Below are positions 8,138 through 16,005 of a DNA stretch of 63,763 nucleotides, piece by piece. Location: positions 1-63,763 of the forward strand of contig DQPL01000028.1 of the NCBI GenBank assembly GCA_015664885.1. The letters run 5' to 3'. Position numbers and translations under genes: made by a program. The stretch is from Gemmatimonadota bacterium. GTDB taxonomy: Bacteria; Gemmatimonadota; Gemmatimonadetes; Longimicrobiales; Gaopeijiaceae. The number at the start of each line of letters is the position of its first letter. Position 1 is the stretch's first letter. The notes beneath the pieces were generated by a model, which saw nothing but the letters and a program-made list of their open reading frames with translations, was not told where the DNA came from and did not search any database.

Positions 8138-8916
8138 CGGGGAATCTCCACTCGTAGCGTTCCGAGACCTTCCGTGTGGCCGTCGACGGCAATAGCCTGG
8201 CCGGATATGGCGGCCCCCGCGTCCGAACACAAGAACAGCACCATCGCCGCCACGTCCTCCGCGCGCACGAACATCCTCATCGACGTCTGTCGAAGAAAGC
8301 CCTCACGTACCTGCTTCTCGGAGACACCGCGCGTAGTCGCCTCGGCCGCCACTACTCGGTCCATGCGGTCGCCGCCCACGCTGCCGGGGCAAATCGCGTT
8401 GACCCGAATGCCGTAGGGGCCGAGCTCCATTGCCAGAGTCTTGGTGAGGCCGATCACGCCCCACTTGGCCACGGCATAGGGAGCTCTCAGGGGATAGCCG
8501 TGAAGGCCCGCGGTCGAAGAGATGTTCACGATCGAGCCTCCGCACGCGGTCTTGAGCATTAGCACCGCGAGGCGCGTGCAAAGAAACTGGCTGTCCAGAT
8601 TGACGGCCAATGTCGAATGCCAGTCGTCGAAGCTCAGGGACTCGAAAGGTCCGGTGGGGCCCGCCGTTCCCGCGTTGTTGACCAGCACGTCCAGACCGCC
8701 GAGCTCGCTTTGCACCTCGTCGAAGAGTGCGGCCACCTGGTCCGGGTCGGAAACGTCGGCCGCGGTGGTCCCGATTTCGCTCGATGCGGAGACCGCCTCC
8801 AGGCGTGATCGATCGATGTCACACACATGGACGCGCTCCCCGGCCGCCGCAAAGGCCTGGGCGATGACCAGCCCGATGCCGGATCCACCCGCAGTCACTA
8901 GAACCCGCTGGGGCAT
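8134..8916 (-). CDS. Classical short-chain dehydrogenase/reductase
   Basis: 260 residues. It has the cofactor motif at the N-terminus (VTAGGSGIG, where TGxxxGIG is expected, so one glycine is replaced by alanine), D37-type acidic residue after strand 2 (CDID, pointing to NAD), NNAG, the catalytic Ser in NISSTAG and the YAVAK pair, and PGSVGGDRM. It probably oxidises a secondary alcohol. The start at 8916 (MPQRVLV) fits the family; no clear ribosome site precedes it, and an in-frame ATG at 9003 exists, so the start is uncertain. First gene of the SDR-MDR-BCCT run. Confidence 0.85.
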   Translation of the reverse strand: MPQRVLVTAGGSGIGLVIAQAFAAAGERVHVCDIDRSRLEAVSASSEIGTTAADVSDPDQVAALFDEVQSELGGLDVLVNNAGTAGPTGPFESLSFDDWHSTLAVNLDSQFLCTRLAVLMLKTACGGSIVNISSTAGLHGYPLRAPYAVAKWGVIGLTKTLAMELGPYGIRVNAICPGSVGGDRMDRVVAAEATTRGVSEKQVREGFLRQTSMRMFVRAEDVAAMVLFLCSDAGAAISGQAIAVDGHTEGLGTLRVEIPR

Positions 8917-9143
8917 GGGCGGAGAGAGGTGGTAGGGGAGAGCGAAGGAGGCCGGCTTCGGCCGGTTTGAGGCACCAATATGCGCGGCGCCAACGTAAGC
9001 CACAGTACCGGCCGGTCGATAGTCCCGAAAGGAGTGCTAGGCTTGCTCCCGGGTTGGCCGGACTCGTTTGACTCAGCACGCCAACGGCGGCAATCTGTAG
9101 CTCGTGGACGGTGATGGGCCGTCCCCGAGCCGTGGAGGGCCTC

Positions 9144-9962
9144 ATGGAAGTCGACCGCAGAGCTTTTCTGGCAACCGTGGGCGTAGGTGCCCTCGAGTTC
9201 ATGTCCCCCGAGGACAAAGCCGAGGAGCTCGAGCACTATATGGAGCACATGCTCGACGATGCCATCACCGCGCGCGACGGTACCGAAGCCGTGCGCTACA
9301 TGCCCGACGGCGAGGCGCTCGCGCTCGCCGAACTCCAGCAAGAGCCGCGGTCTCCACGGGGCACGGGCAGGCTGTTCATGCCTCGCTCGCACGAGTACGC
9401 GCCGATGTCCACGAACCCTACGCTGGTCGAGTACTTCGAGAAGCGCTTCGCGCCGGCCAACCATGTCTTGCAGAGCGCCACCTACGCCCTCGAGACGGGT
9501 CAGACGGAACGCACGATCTTCGCCTGCCTCATGCACGATGTCGTGCTCAACATGATCAAGGTCGACCACGGGTGGTGGGGCGCGCAGCTGATCGAGCCCT
9601 ACGTCGATGAGCGCATCAGCTGGGGTATCCGATACCACGCGCCGCTACGCTTCTATCCGGATGACACCGTAGGGTACGAGTACCCGGAGATGTACAACCG
9701 CATCTTCGGTGAGGACTACGTGCCGGAGCCGTATATCGCGCGGGCGGCCAAGGAGGCCCAGGAGCACCCGTGGTACATGGAAGCGCGGCTGATCACGCTG
9801 AACGACACCTACGCATTCGACGAAGACAAAGTCGTCTCGCTCGATCCGTTCGTGGACATCATCGGCCGCCAGTTCAAGCAGCCTAAAGAGGGGCTGGGTT
9901 TCGACAACAGCCCGTCGTCGCACATGTGGCGGACCATCATGAACCCGGACCGGCCGCTGTAG
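9144..9962 (+). CDS. HD-superfamily-like protein
   Basis: 272 residues. The core resembles a metal-dependent HD hydrolase: HD at residues 131-132 (CLMHDVV), DH at 141-142 (KVDHGWWGAQLIEPY) and a later His at 165 (GIRYHAP), in the spacing seen in HD domains. The N-terminus, RRAFLATVGVGALEF, looks like a Tat signal start but has no full hydrophobic core or cleavage site, so location is unclear. The C-terminal third (SLDPFVDIIGRQFKQP) is unassigned. ATG at 9144 is preferred because GGAGGG lies just upstream. Substrate unknown. It is divergent from the SDR gene. Confidence 0.6.
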   Translation: MEVDRRAFLATVGVGALEFMSPEDKAEELEHYMEHMLDDAITARDGTEAVRYMPDGEALALAELQQEPRSPRGTGRLFMPRSHEYAPMSTNPTLVEYFEKRFAPANHVLQSATYALETGQTERTIFACLMHDVVLNMIKVDHGWWGAQLIEPYVDERISWGIRYHAPLRFYPDDTVGYEYPEMYNRIFGEDYVPEPYIARAAKEAQEHPWYMEARLITLNDTYAFDEDKVVSLDPFVDIIGRQFKQPKEGLGFDNSPSSHMWRTIMNPDRPL

Positions 9963-9967
9963 GGGAT

Positions 9968-10873
9968 CTACGCCGCCCCGTCCCGTAGCCCACGCATATA
10001 CTCGTAGCTCGCCTCGATCGAGCGAAACGGCCCGTCAGGCGTGTCGTGCTCGACGAAGAAGTGCTCGACACCGCCGTTTTCCGCGTGCTCGAAGATGCCG
10101 GCCCAATCGATGACGCCCGCGCCGACGTCGACCATGTCGCCTCCCGCTGTGCGGTCTTTCACGTGCACCAGCGGGATGCGACCGGGCCAGCGATCCATGA
10201 ACTCGATCGGGTCTTGGCCACCGTGGATGATCCAGAAGAGGTCCAGCTCGATCTTCACGAACTCCAGGTCCGACTCTTCACAGAACACGTCGAAGGCGAC
10301 GCGGCCTTCCATCTCCTCGAATTCGAAGTCGTGGTTGTGGTAGGCATACTGAAGCCCCGCGGAACGCGCACGATCTCCGGCGCGGCTCATCGCCGCGCCC
10401 GTCTCGCGCCAAGCATCCAGGCTGGAGCGCATGCTCTGGGGAATCGAAGCCACGACCACGTACTCGTGTCCGATTTCGTTGGAGTCGTCCAGGATCTTCG
10501 ACCAGGCATCGACCTCGAAGTTGGGCGGGATATGGGTCGCGGGCGACCGCAACCCGGTGCGCGCCAGCATCTCCCGAATCTCGGTCGGAGAGTGTCCGAA
10601 ATATCCAGCGAACTCGACCTCCTCGTAGCCGATCGCGGCGACGCGCTCGAGCGTGCTCTCGACGCCGTTGGTCATCTCGGCCCGCACCGTATAAAGCTGC
10701 ACGCCGATCGGACCGATCGGAGAAGCCATCGACGCCGCGGCGGCCGTTCCCGGAGCCGCCCCCGCTTCAGCCGCTCCGGCTTCCGACTCTCCAGAACAAG
10801 CAGCCGCTGTGCCCGCGGCCGCCCCGGCGGCGATCGCACCCATCCGCTTCAACGCATCTCTTCGACTGAGCAT
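9968..10873 (-). CDS. Tat-exported sugar phosphate isomerase/epimerase-type TIM barrel
   Basis: 301 residues. A twin-arginine signal (SRRDALKRMGAIAAGAAAG) and an Ala/Gly-rich linker run to about residue 50. The rest is an AP-endonuclease-2/xylose isomerase-like barrel: GVQLYTVRAEM, EEVEFAGYFGHS, YAYHNHDFEF with the metal His-Asn-His, VKIELDLFWI, LVHVKDRTAGG and FVEHDTPDGP. Glu, Asp, His and Glu metal ligands are in their usual places. Homologues are often called sugar phosphate isomerases although secreted forms probably act on free sugars or inositols. The ATG at 10873 is preceded by GAGGAG; the frame extends further but without signal-like sequence. Confidence 0.85.
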   Translation of the reverse strand: MLSRRDALKRMGAIAAGAAAGTAAACSGESEAGAAEAGAAPGTAAAASMASPIGPIGVQLYTVRAEMTNGVESTLERVAAIGYEEVEFAGYFGHSPTEIREMLARTGLRSPATHIPPNFEVDAWSKILDDSNEIGHEYVVVASIPQSMRSSLDAWRETGAAMSRAGDRARSAGLQYAYHNHDFEFEEMEGRVAFDVFCEESDLEFVKIELDLFWIIHGGQDPIEFMDRWPGRIPLVHVKDRTAGGDMVDVGAGVIDWAGIFEHAENGGVEHFFVEHDTPDGPFRSIEASYEYMRGLRDGAA

Positions 10874-11054
10874 CACAGTTCTCCTCGGTCCATCAGGTCG
10901 ACGGGGTGGTTCGCGGCGCGGACGGTAAGCGCCATGCAGGAAATACTGTCCATGGGGGACTCCTGAAGATTGGACGGGCAATGTACGCGGGGCTTGGAAT
11001 CAGCCGCCAGCAAGCCCATACTGAACCGAGTCCAGCAACCAGGGAGAAGTAACC

Positions 11055-11519
11055 ATGAAAACTCGCAATACGCTCGCTGCGGTCTTCGTACTCGCGGGCG
11101 TCGCCTCAGTCCTGCTGGCAGCGGTCACGCCGGAAACGGCTCCCTTCCACGAGCGCAAAGAAGTCGCCGGCCTGTCGATCGTCTTCGGTGCCGAGCCCGA
11201 GCCCGCGCTCACAGAGGAGATGCAGTTCCTGCGCTGGCGCGTGAGCTCACTGGACAGCCAGGAGCCCTACACGGAGCTCTCGGGCGAAGTGGCGATCAGC
11301 TTCGACGGCGAAGAGCTAGGCTCCTTCCCCGTGCGTCGAGTCCGTGGTACACCCGGAAGCTATCAGACGCGCCACATCTTCACCGAGCCCGGGGCGTACC
11401 AGACGGTCCTGACATTCAAGAAGGGTGAGACCGAAGCCGCGCACACTGTGGACTTCGAGTTCAACATCAACGATCGCTCGACGCTCGAGCTTCCGCGCCG
11501 TCGTGGACACGGGAACTGA
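11055..11519 (+). CDS. Secreted Ig-like beta protein of unknown function
   Basis: 154 residues with an N-terminal signal anchor (residues 5-22). The remainder reads as one beta-sandwich domain, with FGAEPEPALTEEMQFLRWRV, GSYQTRHIFTEPGAYQTVLTF and a basic C-terminal tail (PRRRGHGN). The layout resembles FixH/YtkA-like domains that bind copper or modulate membrane complexes, but no His/Met copper motif is visible. The start is firm: GGGAG lies 11 bases upstream of the ATG. It is divergent from the isomerase gene and followed by a strong terminator. Confidence 0.6.
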   Translation: MKTRNTLAAVFVLAGVASVLLAAVTPETAPFHERKEVAGLSIVFGAEPEPALTEEMQFLRWRVSSLDSQEPYTELSGEVAISFDGEELGSFPVRRVRGTPGSYQTRHIFTEPGAYQTVLTFKKGETEAAHTVDFEFNINDRSTLELPRRRGHGN

Positions 11520-11531
11520 CGGCATGAACAG

Positions 11532-11560
11532 GGGGCCCCGACCGATCCGGCCGGGGCCCC
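11532..11560. terminator. Strong hairpin between converging genes
   Basis: Arms GGGGCCCCG (11532-11540) and CGGGGCCCC (11552-11560) form a 9-bp all-GC stem with an 11-base loop. It lies between the stops of the two converging genes at 11519 and 11586 and can serve both strands. No T tract follows, so intrinsic termination may be weak. Confidence 0.55.
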
Positions 11561-11585
11561 TCGCGGCGCCACCCTGATTGGGTCG

Positions 11586-11981
11586 CTAGTTCTTCTTGGC
11601 CGTGAACGTGCCGGTCAGCTGTCCATCTAGGATGTCGATGGTGCCTGACCACACACCCTCGTCGTCGACCGTCCCGATGTAGAGGACCGAAGCCTCTCCA
11701 ACGCCCTCTAGGGACGCCATGAACGAGACCGTGACCTTGTTGCCGTCCACGGTCCCCGTCACCTCGTTCGCGCCAAGAGCCTCCGACACATAGTGGCCGG
11801 TGAGCTTCATGCCGTCTTGTTCCAGCGTGAGCTCGGGCATGGTCACGCCATTGTCCGTCGAAACTTCCAAGGTCCAGTCGCCGGTCATCATGACTTGGGC
11901 GCTGGCCTGCTGTGCGCCTGCGAACAGCAATGCAGTCGCCGCGATCAGCGCGCCTCCGATCCGGATGCTTTTGAGCCTCAT
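11586..11981 (-). CDS. Small secreted beta protein
   Basis: 131 residues. A clear signal peptide ends near AQQASAQV (about residue 28). The mature domain has repeated beta strands with Thr-Gly turns (GDWTLEVSTDNG, GTVDGNKVTVSF, GTIDILDGQLTGTFTAKKN), which looks like the small lipocalin-like or calycin-type domains common in this phylum. AGGAGG at the right distance supports the ATG. Function unknown. It may be transcribed after the VOC gene upstream, with a gap of about 50 bases. Confidence 0.6.
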   Translation of the reverse strand: MRLKSIRIGGALIAATALLFAGAQQASAQVMMTGDWTLEVSTDNGVTMPELTLEQDGMKLTGHYVSEALGANEVTGTVDGNKVTVSFMASLEGVGEASVLYIGTVDDEGVWSGTIDILDGQLTGTFTAKKN

Positions 11982-12002
11982 GGGTGCCTCCTGTGCTTTT
12001 CT

Positions 12003-12023
12003 GGTCTGGGTTGGTCTGGGTTG
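12003..12023. repeat. Two-copy 10-base tandem repeat
   Basis: GGTCTGGGTT occurs twice in a row, then GGT, in the short gap between the VOC gene and the downstream secreted protein. It may affect nothing; recorded as a visible repeat. Confidence 0.5.
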
Positions 12024-12032
12024 GTGAAAATC

Positions 12033-12833
12033 CTAGTACAAGTCGAAGCCTTCGGTTAACTCGATCACGACGCCCGACGGGTCTGTGAAGAACGCGATCT
12101 TGAGCTCGATGATCGGGATGTCCCGATACGGGACGAAGAACTCGATACCACGCGCTTCGAGCATGTCGCAGAAGGCCTTCAGGTCCTCCACCTCGAAACC
12201 GATGTGGTCGATGGCCCGGCCTCTGGTCGGGGCGCGTTCCGTGTTCGAGCCCGCGAAGCTCAGGTTCTGGCCCGGCGCCCACGCGGTGGTTTCTATCGTC
12301 CCGCGCGGGCCCTTGCGCAGGCCGAACGTGTCGACATACCAATCGAGAAGATCCTCGTGTCCGTTCGTGAAGAAGTGCACGTGGTAGCCCTCGACCTCGT
12401 TCTCGAGCTCGGGGTCCTCCTGGAGCTCGACCCTGACACCGCCCGGCATGGTCACGTAGGAGTTGGAGAAGCCCTCCGCCCCCGTGAAGACGTCTGCCAC
12501 GGGCAGATCGGCCGCGCGAGCCCTGTCCAGCGCCGCCGCGATGTTCCGGACCTTGAAGCCGAAGTGATCCATCACGCTGCCCCGGGAGTCTCCGGTGGGC
12601 TCCCGCTCGGTGAATACGAGCAGGAAGTTCGGGTACTTGATGGTGACGAGTGGTCCTTTTTGAACGATCTCACCTCCGAACTGCTCCACCCACAGCCGCT
12701 TATTGAGCTCCAGATCGGCGACGTTGAGGTGGACGTGAGCGAACGTCACGCCCGCGGAGTTGGGCGCAACCAACTGGGCATCGGCTGGCGACGCGAACAG
12801 GAGCGCTACGGCGACTGTCAGCAGGAATCTCAT
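12033..12833 (-). CDS. Secreted two-domain VOC (glyoxalase/dioxygenase-like) protein
   Basis: 266 residues. A signal peptide covers residues 1-18 (LLFASPADAQ). Two vicinal-oxygen-chelate modules follow: module 1 begins FAHVHLNVADLELNKRLWVE and module 2 begins YHVHFFTNGHEDLLDWYVD. Metal-ligand-like His residues are in HVHL, DHFGFKV, HVHF and DHIGFEV, and Glu in RVELQED and VIELTEG. Such modules bind Fe, Mn or Ni in dioxygenases and lyases; export of a VOC protein is common in this phylum but substrates are unknown. ATG 12833 is preceded by AAGGA; the much longer frame to 13235 overlaps the divergent gene and has no support. Confidence 0.8.
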   Translation of the reverse strand: MRFLLTVAVALLFASPADAQLVAPNSAGVTFAHVHLNVADLELNKRLWVEQFGGEIVQKGPLVTIKYPNFLLVFTEREPTGDSRGSVMDHFGFKVRNIAAALDRARAADLPVADVFTGAEGFSNSYVTMPGGVRVELQEDPELENEVEGYHVHFFTNGHEDLLDWYVDTFGLRKGPRGTIETTAWAPGQNLSFAGSNTERAPTRGRAIDHIGFEVEDLKAFCDMLEARGIEFFVPYRDIPIIELKIAFFTDPSGVVIELTEGFDLY

Positions 12834-12948
12834 TTCGGGTCCTTCTCGGGGATCGAAAATTGAAGTGCGCTGAAAAAAGGCGCGCGATGCCCGCGAAGCA
12901 AGTTCCGTGACCGTGGCGGCCGCCCCCTGCAGGGCGTAGAGTGCGTTC

Positions 12949-13857
12949 ATGCTCACTCGACGAACCTTCCTCGCAGCTTCCGTGGCCGCGCCTCTGACGC
13001 GACTGGTCGATGCCCAGTCCGCCCCGCCGGGCAAAATGCTGCTCAGTATCCACCAGAACACGTCGCGGGCGGCCGGATACCGCGCTTCGCTGGAGGGCTG
13101 GGCCAGGGCCGGTATCCAGCACGTCGAGCTTAACGACAGGGTGCTCGACGGATTCCTCGAAAACGACACGTTGGCTGCCGCGAAGAGCGTGATGACCGAC
13201 CTGGGCCTGACACCGGTGTCGGGCGCCGCGGTCATGCAGGATCTCTGGATCCCGGGCCCGGCCCGTGCGGCATCGCTCGAGAGGTGGCGGCAGCGCTGCG
13301 ATCAATTCGCCGGTCTCGGACTGCGGAAGATCTATTGCCCGTCGATCACCAATCGAGAGGTCAGCGCGGAAGACTTCGCGGCCACTCCGGACTGCATCCG
13401 CGAAGTCGGGGAGATCGCCGGGCAGTACCAGCTCACAGCGATGATCGAGTTCCTGCGTACCTCGACCCACCTGGCAACGCTGAGCTCAGCGTTGCAAGTG
13501 ATTCGCGAGGCGGCGCACCCCAACGTTCGGCCCATGCTCGACTTCTTCCACTTCTGGTCGGGGCTGAGCAAGTTCGAAGACCTGGACTTGCTGGAGCCGG
13601 GCGAGCTCGCGCACGCGCACTTTCAGGATCTGCTGGCTGGACCGCGAGAGTTGATCGACAACGACTCGAGGCTGATCCCCGGCGACGGCATCGCGCCCGT
13701 GGTGCGCATCCTACGGAAGCTGGCTGAGAAGCAGTACGACGGCGCACTCTCGGTCGAGTTGTTCCGGGCTGAGTTCGTGCGCGGCGACCCGTTCGAGGTA
13801 GCCACCAACATCCGTGGAAAGTGCGAAGCCGTGATGCGCGAAGCTGGCGTGTTCTAG
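12949..13857 (+). CDS. Exported TIM-barrel isomerase/epimerase
   Basis: 302 residues with a Tat-like signal (TRRTFLAASVAAPLTRLVDAQ). The barrel carries IQHVELNDRVL, LTAMIEFLRTS, VRPMLDFFHFWSG, LAHAHFQD and GALSVELFRAEF, giving the Glu/Asp/His/Glu metal set of the xylose isomerase-like family. It is related to, but clearly distinct from, the exported barrel at 9968-10873. The start at 12949 has only a weak ribosome site (TAGAG). Divergent from the VOC gene; the 3' end overlaps the small gene at 13854 by 4 bases. Confidence 0.8.
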   Translation: MLTRRTFLAASVAAPLTRLVDAQSAPPGKMLLSIHQNTSRAAGYRASLEGWARAGIQHVELNDRVLDGFLENDTLAAAKSVMTDLGLTPVSGAAVMQDLWIPGPARAASLERWRQRCDQFAGLGLRKIYCPSITNREVSAEDFAATPDCIREVGEIAGQYQLTAMIEFLRTSTHLATLSSALQVIREAAHPNVRPMLDFFHFWSGLSKFEDLDLLEPGELAHAHFQDLLAGPRELIDNDSRLIPGDGIAPVVRILRKLAEKQYDGALSVELFRAEFVRGDPFEVATNIRGKCEAVMREAGVF

Positions 13858-14117
13858 CCCACGTCCACCTGCACGAGCACGTTCGACGACGCAGCGAAGA
13901 AGGGCTGCTTGGGCCGGTCGGGCAGCCGGAGCTCCAGCAAACGACCTCCGTCACTGGTGCGTCCGAGTACACGAACGACCTCTGCCTCACCCTCGATGCA
14001 GTGGACGCTTTCGCCCACGCTGGGGACGCGTTCCGATCCCGCGTGCCAGCCGGGCAACTCGAGAGACTCGATCCGGATTTGCTCGAGCGGTACCCGAGCC
14101 ATGTTGTTGGGAAGCAC
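13854..14117 (-). CDS. Small conserved-looking hypothetical protein
   Basis: 87 residues with a GTG start at 14117, or 82 with the ATG at 14102. It has no signal or membrane segment. The sequence is mixed beta (SVGESVHCIEGEAEVVRVLGRT, LLELRLPD) and ends NVLVQVDVG, which could be a small SH3- or OB-like barrel. It follows infA by 3 bases, so the two are probably co-transcribed. The converging isomerase gene overlaps its end. No family recognised. Confidence 0.5.
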   Translation of the reverse strand: MLPNNMARVPLEQIRIESLELPGWHAGSERVPSVGESVHCIEGEAEVVRVLGRTSDGGRLLELRLPDRPKQPFFAASSNVLVQVDVG

Positions 14118-14120
14118 CGG

Positions 14121-14390
14121 TCAGCGTCTCCTGCGTTGGCCAGGACGCGGAGGCGGCGGGCCCGCGCTCGGCGACTTGTGACGGTATGTGATCCGTCCGC
14201 GCGACAGATCGTAGGGGGACAACTCGAGCGTGACTCTGTCGCCGACCAGAACGCGGATGCGGAACTTCGACATCTTGCCCGCGGCATAAGCGAGGACGAC
14301 ATGGTCATTTTGCAGCTGCACACGGAACTTCTGGTCCGGCAGCACCTCGGTGACCACGCCCTCTACTTCGATTGCTTCCTGCTTTGCCAT
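14121..14390 (-). CDS. infA: Translation initiation factor IF-1
   Basis: 89 residues. The S1/OB-fold core matches IF-1 across residues 2-72: [40 protein letters not shown] and [18 protein letters not shown]-1 is about 72 residues in most bacteria; this one carries an extra tail of about 17 residues rich in Pro and Arg ([13 protein letters not shown]). Gene start is firm, with GAGGT seven bases upstream. It is not in a ribosomal-protein operon here, which suggests a second or relocated copy like those seen in several phyla. Confidence 0.93.
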   Translation of the reverse strand: MAKQEAIEVEGVVTEVLPDQKFRVQLQNDHVVLAYAAGKMSKFRIRVLVGDRVTLELSPYDLSRGRITYRHKSPSAGPPPPRPGQRRRR

Positions 14391-14455
14391 TCGTTACCTC
14401 GGCCCCGAGACGCAGAACACCCTGGTCGCTCGACGTGACAAGGCTAACGGAATCG

Positions 14456-14860
14456 ATGTCGACACCCTATAGCATGCTCCAGCTTCCGAGAGGGCTGGCC
14501 AGGAAACTCGCACTGCTCGCACTGAGCGCATTCTTCGTGCTGGGGGGCGTCAATCACTTCCTGAATCCGGACTTCTACGTGGCGATGATGCCACCGTACC
14601 TGCCCGCGCACGTCGCGCTGGTCTGGGTGAGCGGTGTCTTCGAGATGCTCGGCGGGATGGGTGTCCTGGTCCCGACTGCGCGCGCGCTCGCGGGTTGGGG
14701 ACTGGTGCTTCTGCTCGTGGCGGTGTTCCCGGCCAATCTCCACATGGCGCTCAATCCGGAGCTGTTCTCGGACCTTTCGTCCGCAGCGCTCTATGCGCGG
14801 CTCCCCTTCCAAGTCCTATTCATCGCGTGGGCGTACTGGGCGACCCGACCTGACGACTAA
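14456..14860 (+). CDS. DoxX-like membrane protein
   Basis: 134 residues, four hydrophobic segments. ALSAFFVLGGVNHFLNPDFY in TM1, then PPYLPAHVALVWVSGVFEMLGG and the NLHMALNP loop are typical of DoxX/DoxD-family proteins, whose roles include sulfur and redox metabolism and cell-envelope protection. ATG 14456 is used; the ATG at 14474 (MLQLPRG) is an alternative and neither has a strong ribosome site. Divergent from infA. Confidence 0.75.
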   Translation: MSTPYSMLQLPRGLARKLALLALSAFFVLGGVNHFLNPDFYVAMMPPYLPAHVALVWVSGVFEMLGGMGVLVPTARALAGWGLVLLLVAVFPANLHMALNPELFSDLSSAALYARLPFQVLFIAWAYWATRPDD

Positions 14861-14937
14861 TGGCGCGCCAAGGGGCTGCCGAGACTCACTTCATTAGGTC
14901 TCGAGGTAGAATGGCGACCCCCCCCAAGGCGTCCACC

Positions 14938-15456
14938 ATGAAGACGACCGGCAGAGTTACTGCAGTCGCGGCGCTGGTAGCGGCACTGACGACGCCCGGC
15001 GCGGTGCAGGAGTTGGTCCTGGGTGGACAGGCCCGACCGAGGTTCGAGCGTAAGACGCCCATGAGCGGCGCAACTACGGACTTCACGTCGATGCGGGTGC
15101 GCATGCGCATCGAGGGAGAGTTGGAGGGGTCGGTACGTGTTGTGCTCGAGCTGCAAGACGTGCGCCTGTGGGGCGAGGAGACCAGTACGCTCGGCGATTT
15201 CCGGGCAGACAATCTCGACTTGTATCAGGGCTACTTCGACTACGCGCCCAACGAGGCGTTCTCGCTTAGGGTCAACCGTAAGGAGATCTCGCTCGGCGAT
15301 CACGCTGATCGGGCGCGATTCGGGGCGCCACAGTTGGAGTTACCTCATGACGAACGTGGCCTTTTAGCCTACGTCCGCGCTTGCCGGCTTGAAAGAAGCG
15401 CCCGATTGCCCAACGTTGGTGCCCCGGCATTCCACCCGAGCCTCATCCCAAGGTAG
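14938..15456 (+). pseudogene. Truncated alginate-export-type outer membrane porin
   Basis: A signal peptide (residues 1-24) is followed by the N-terminal strands of the alginate-export beta-barrel family: RPRFERKTPM, DFTSMRVRMRIEGELEGSV, VRLWGEETSTLGDFRADNLD, YFDYAPNEAFSLRVNRKEIS, then LGDH. Similarity stops there (about residue 125, near 15310) and the frame runs out into unrelated sequence to 15456. Family members have about 400 residues, so some two thirds of the barrel is gone. The remnant abuts the DinB gene, pointing to a deletion between the two. It cannot form a porin. Confidence 0.65.
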
Positions 15457-15460
15457 GAAC

Positions 15461-15982
15461 ATGACGAAGCGCCTTCTCGCCACTGCGATCGCCCTCTTAC
15501 TGTCCTGTCCGCTCGCAGCGTCCGCTCAAACGGATCCCGTCGTCGCGTCGCTCAAGGGCCTGAACGACATCACGACGACCAACATCAGGGCCACGGCCGA
15601 GACACTCGACGAGGCCTTGTTCTCGTTCCGCCCAACGGAGGAAGTGCGCTCAATGGGGCAGATCCTGGGCCACATCGCCGGCGCTCAGTACACGTTCTGC
15701 TCGGTTGCGGCCGGTGAAGCCAACCCGAACAGCGACAATTTCGAGATGACCGCCACTACGAAGGCACAGCTCATCGCTGCGCTGAACGGCGGCTTTGAGT
15801 ACTGCACTGGCGTATATGCCGGCATGACCGACGCCAAGGGCGCGGGGTCCGTCAGCTTCTTCGGCACCCCAATGGCTGCGTCCGCAGTGCTCGCGTTCAA
15901 CTCGGCACACAATTACGAGCACTACGGCAATCTGGTCACCTACATGCGTCTGAACGGCATCGTGCCGCCGTCCTCCAGGTAG
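15461..15982 (+). CDS. Secreted DinB-family protein
   Basis: 173 residues with a signal peptide (about 1-22, CPLAASAQT). The rest is a DinB-like four-helix bundle: RATAETLDEALFSFRPTEEV, then MGQILGHIAGAQY with the first metal His, and a last helix FNSAHNYEHYGNLVTYMR with the other His residues. DinB proteins are metal-dependent, including thiol transferases and hydrolases. Many secreted versions of unknown role occur in related bacteria. AAGG and AGGA precede the ATG at 15461. Confidence 0.8.
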   Translation: MTKRLLATAIALLLSCPLAASAQTDPVVASLKGLNDITTTNIRATAETLDEALFSFRPTEEVRSMGQILGHIAGAQYTFCSVAAGEANPNSDNFEMTATTKAQLIAALNGGFEYCTGVYAGMTDAKGAGSVSFFGTPMAASAVLAFNSAHNYEHYGNLVTYMRLNGIVPPSSR

Positions 15983-16005
15983 GGCCCGCGCTGAATCGAG
16001 ATCGC

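Noticed and set aside
12003-12023. Tandem 10-base repeat as a CRISPR-like or regulatory array
   Set aside because: Only two copies, no spacers; no CRISPR array was seen anywhere in the window.
13433-14323. Minus-strand frame of 296 codons over infA and the isomerase
   Set aside because: Ser/Arg-rich shadow; infA and the isomerase explain the same bases in other frames.
15405-15430. Palindrome CCAACGTTGG near 15411 as a further integron core
   Set aside because: No GTTRRRY core with a matching L''/L' pair around it; it is a simple short palindrome at the porin/DinB junction.
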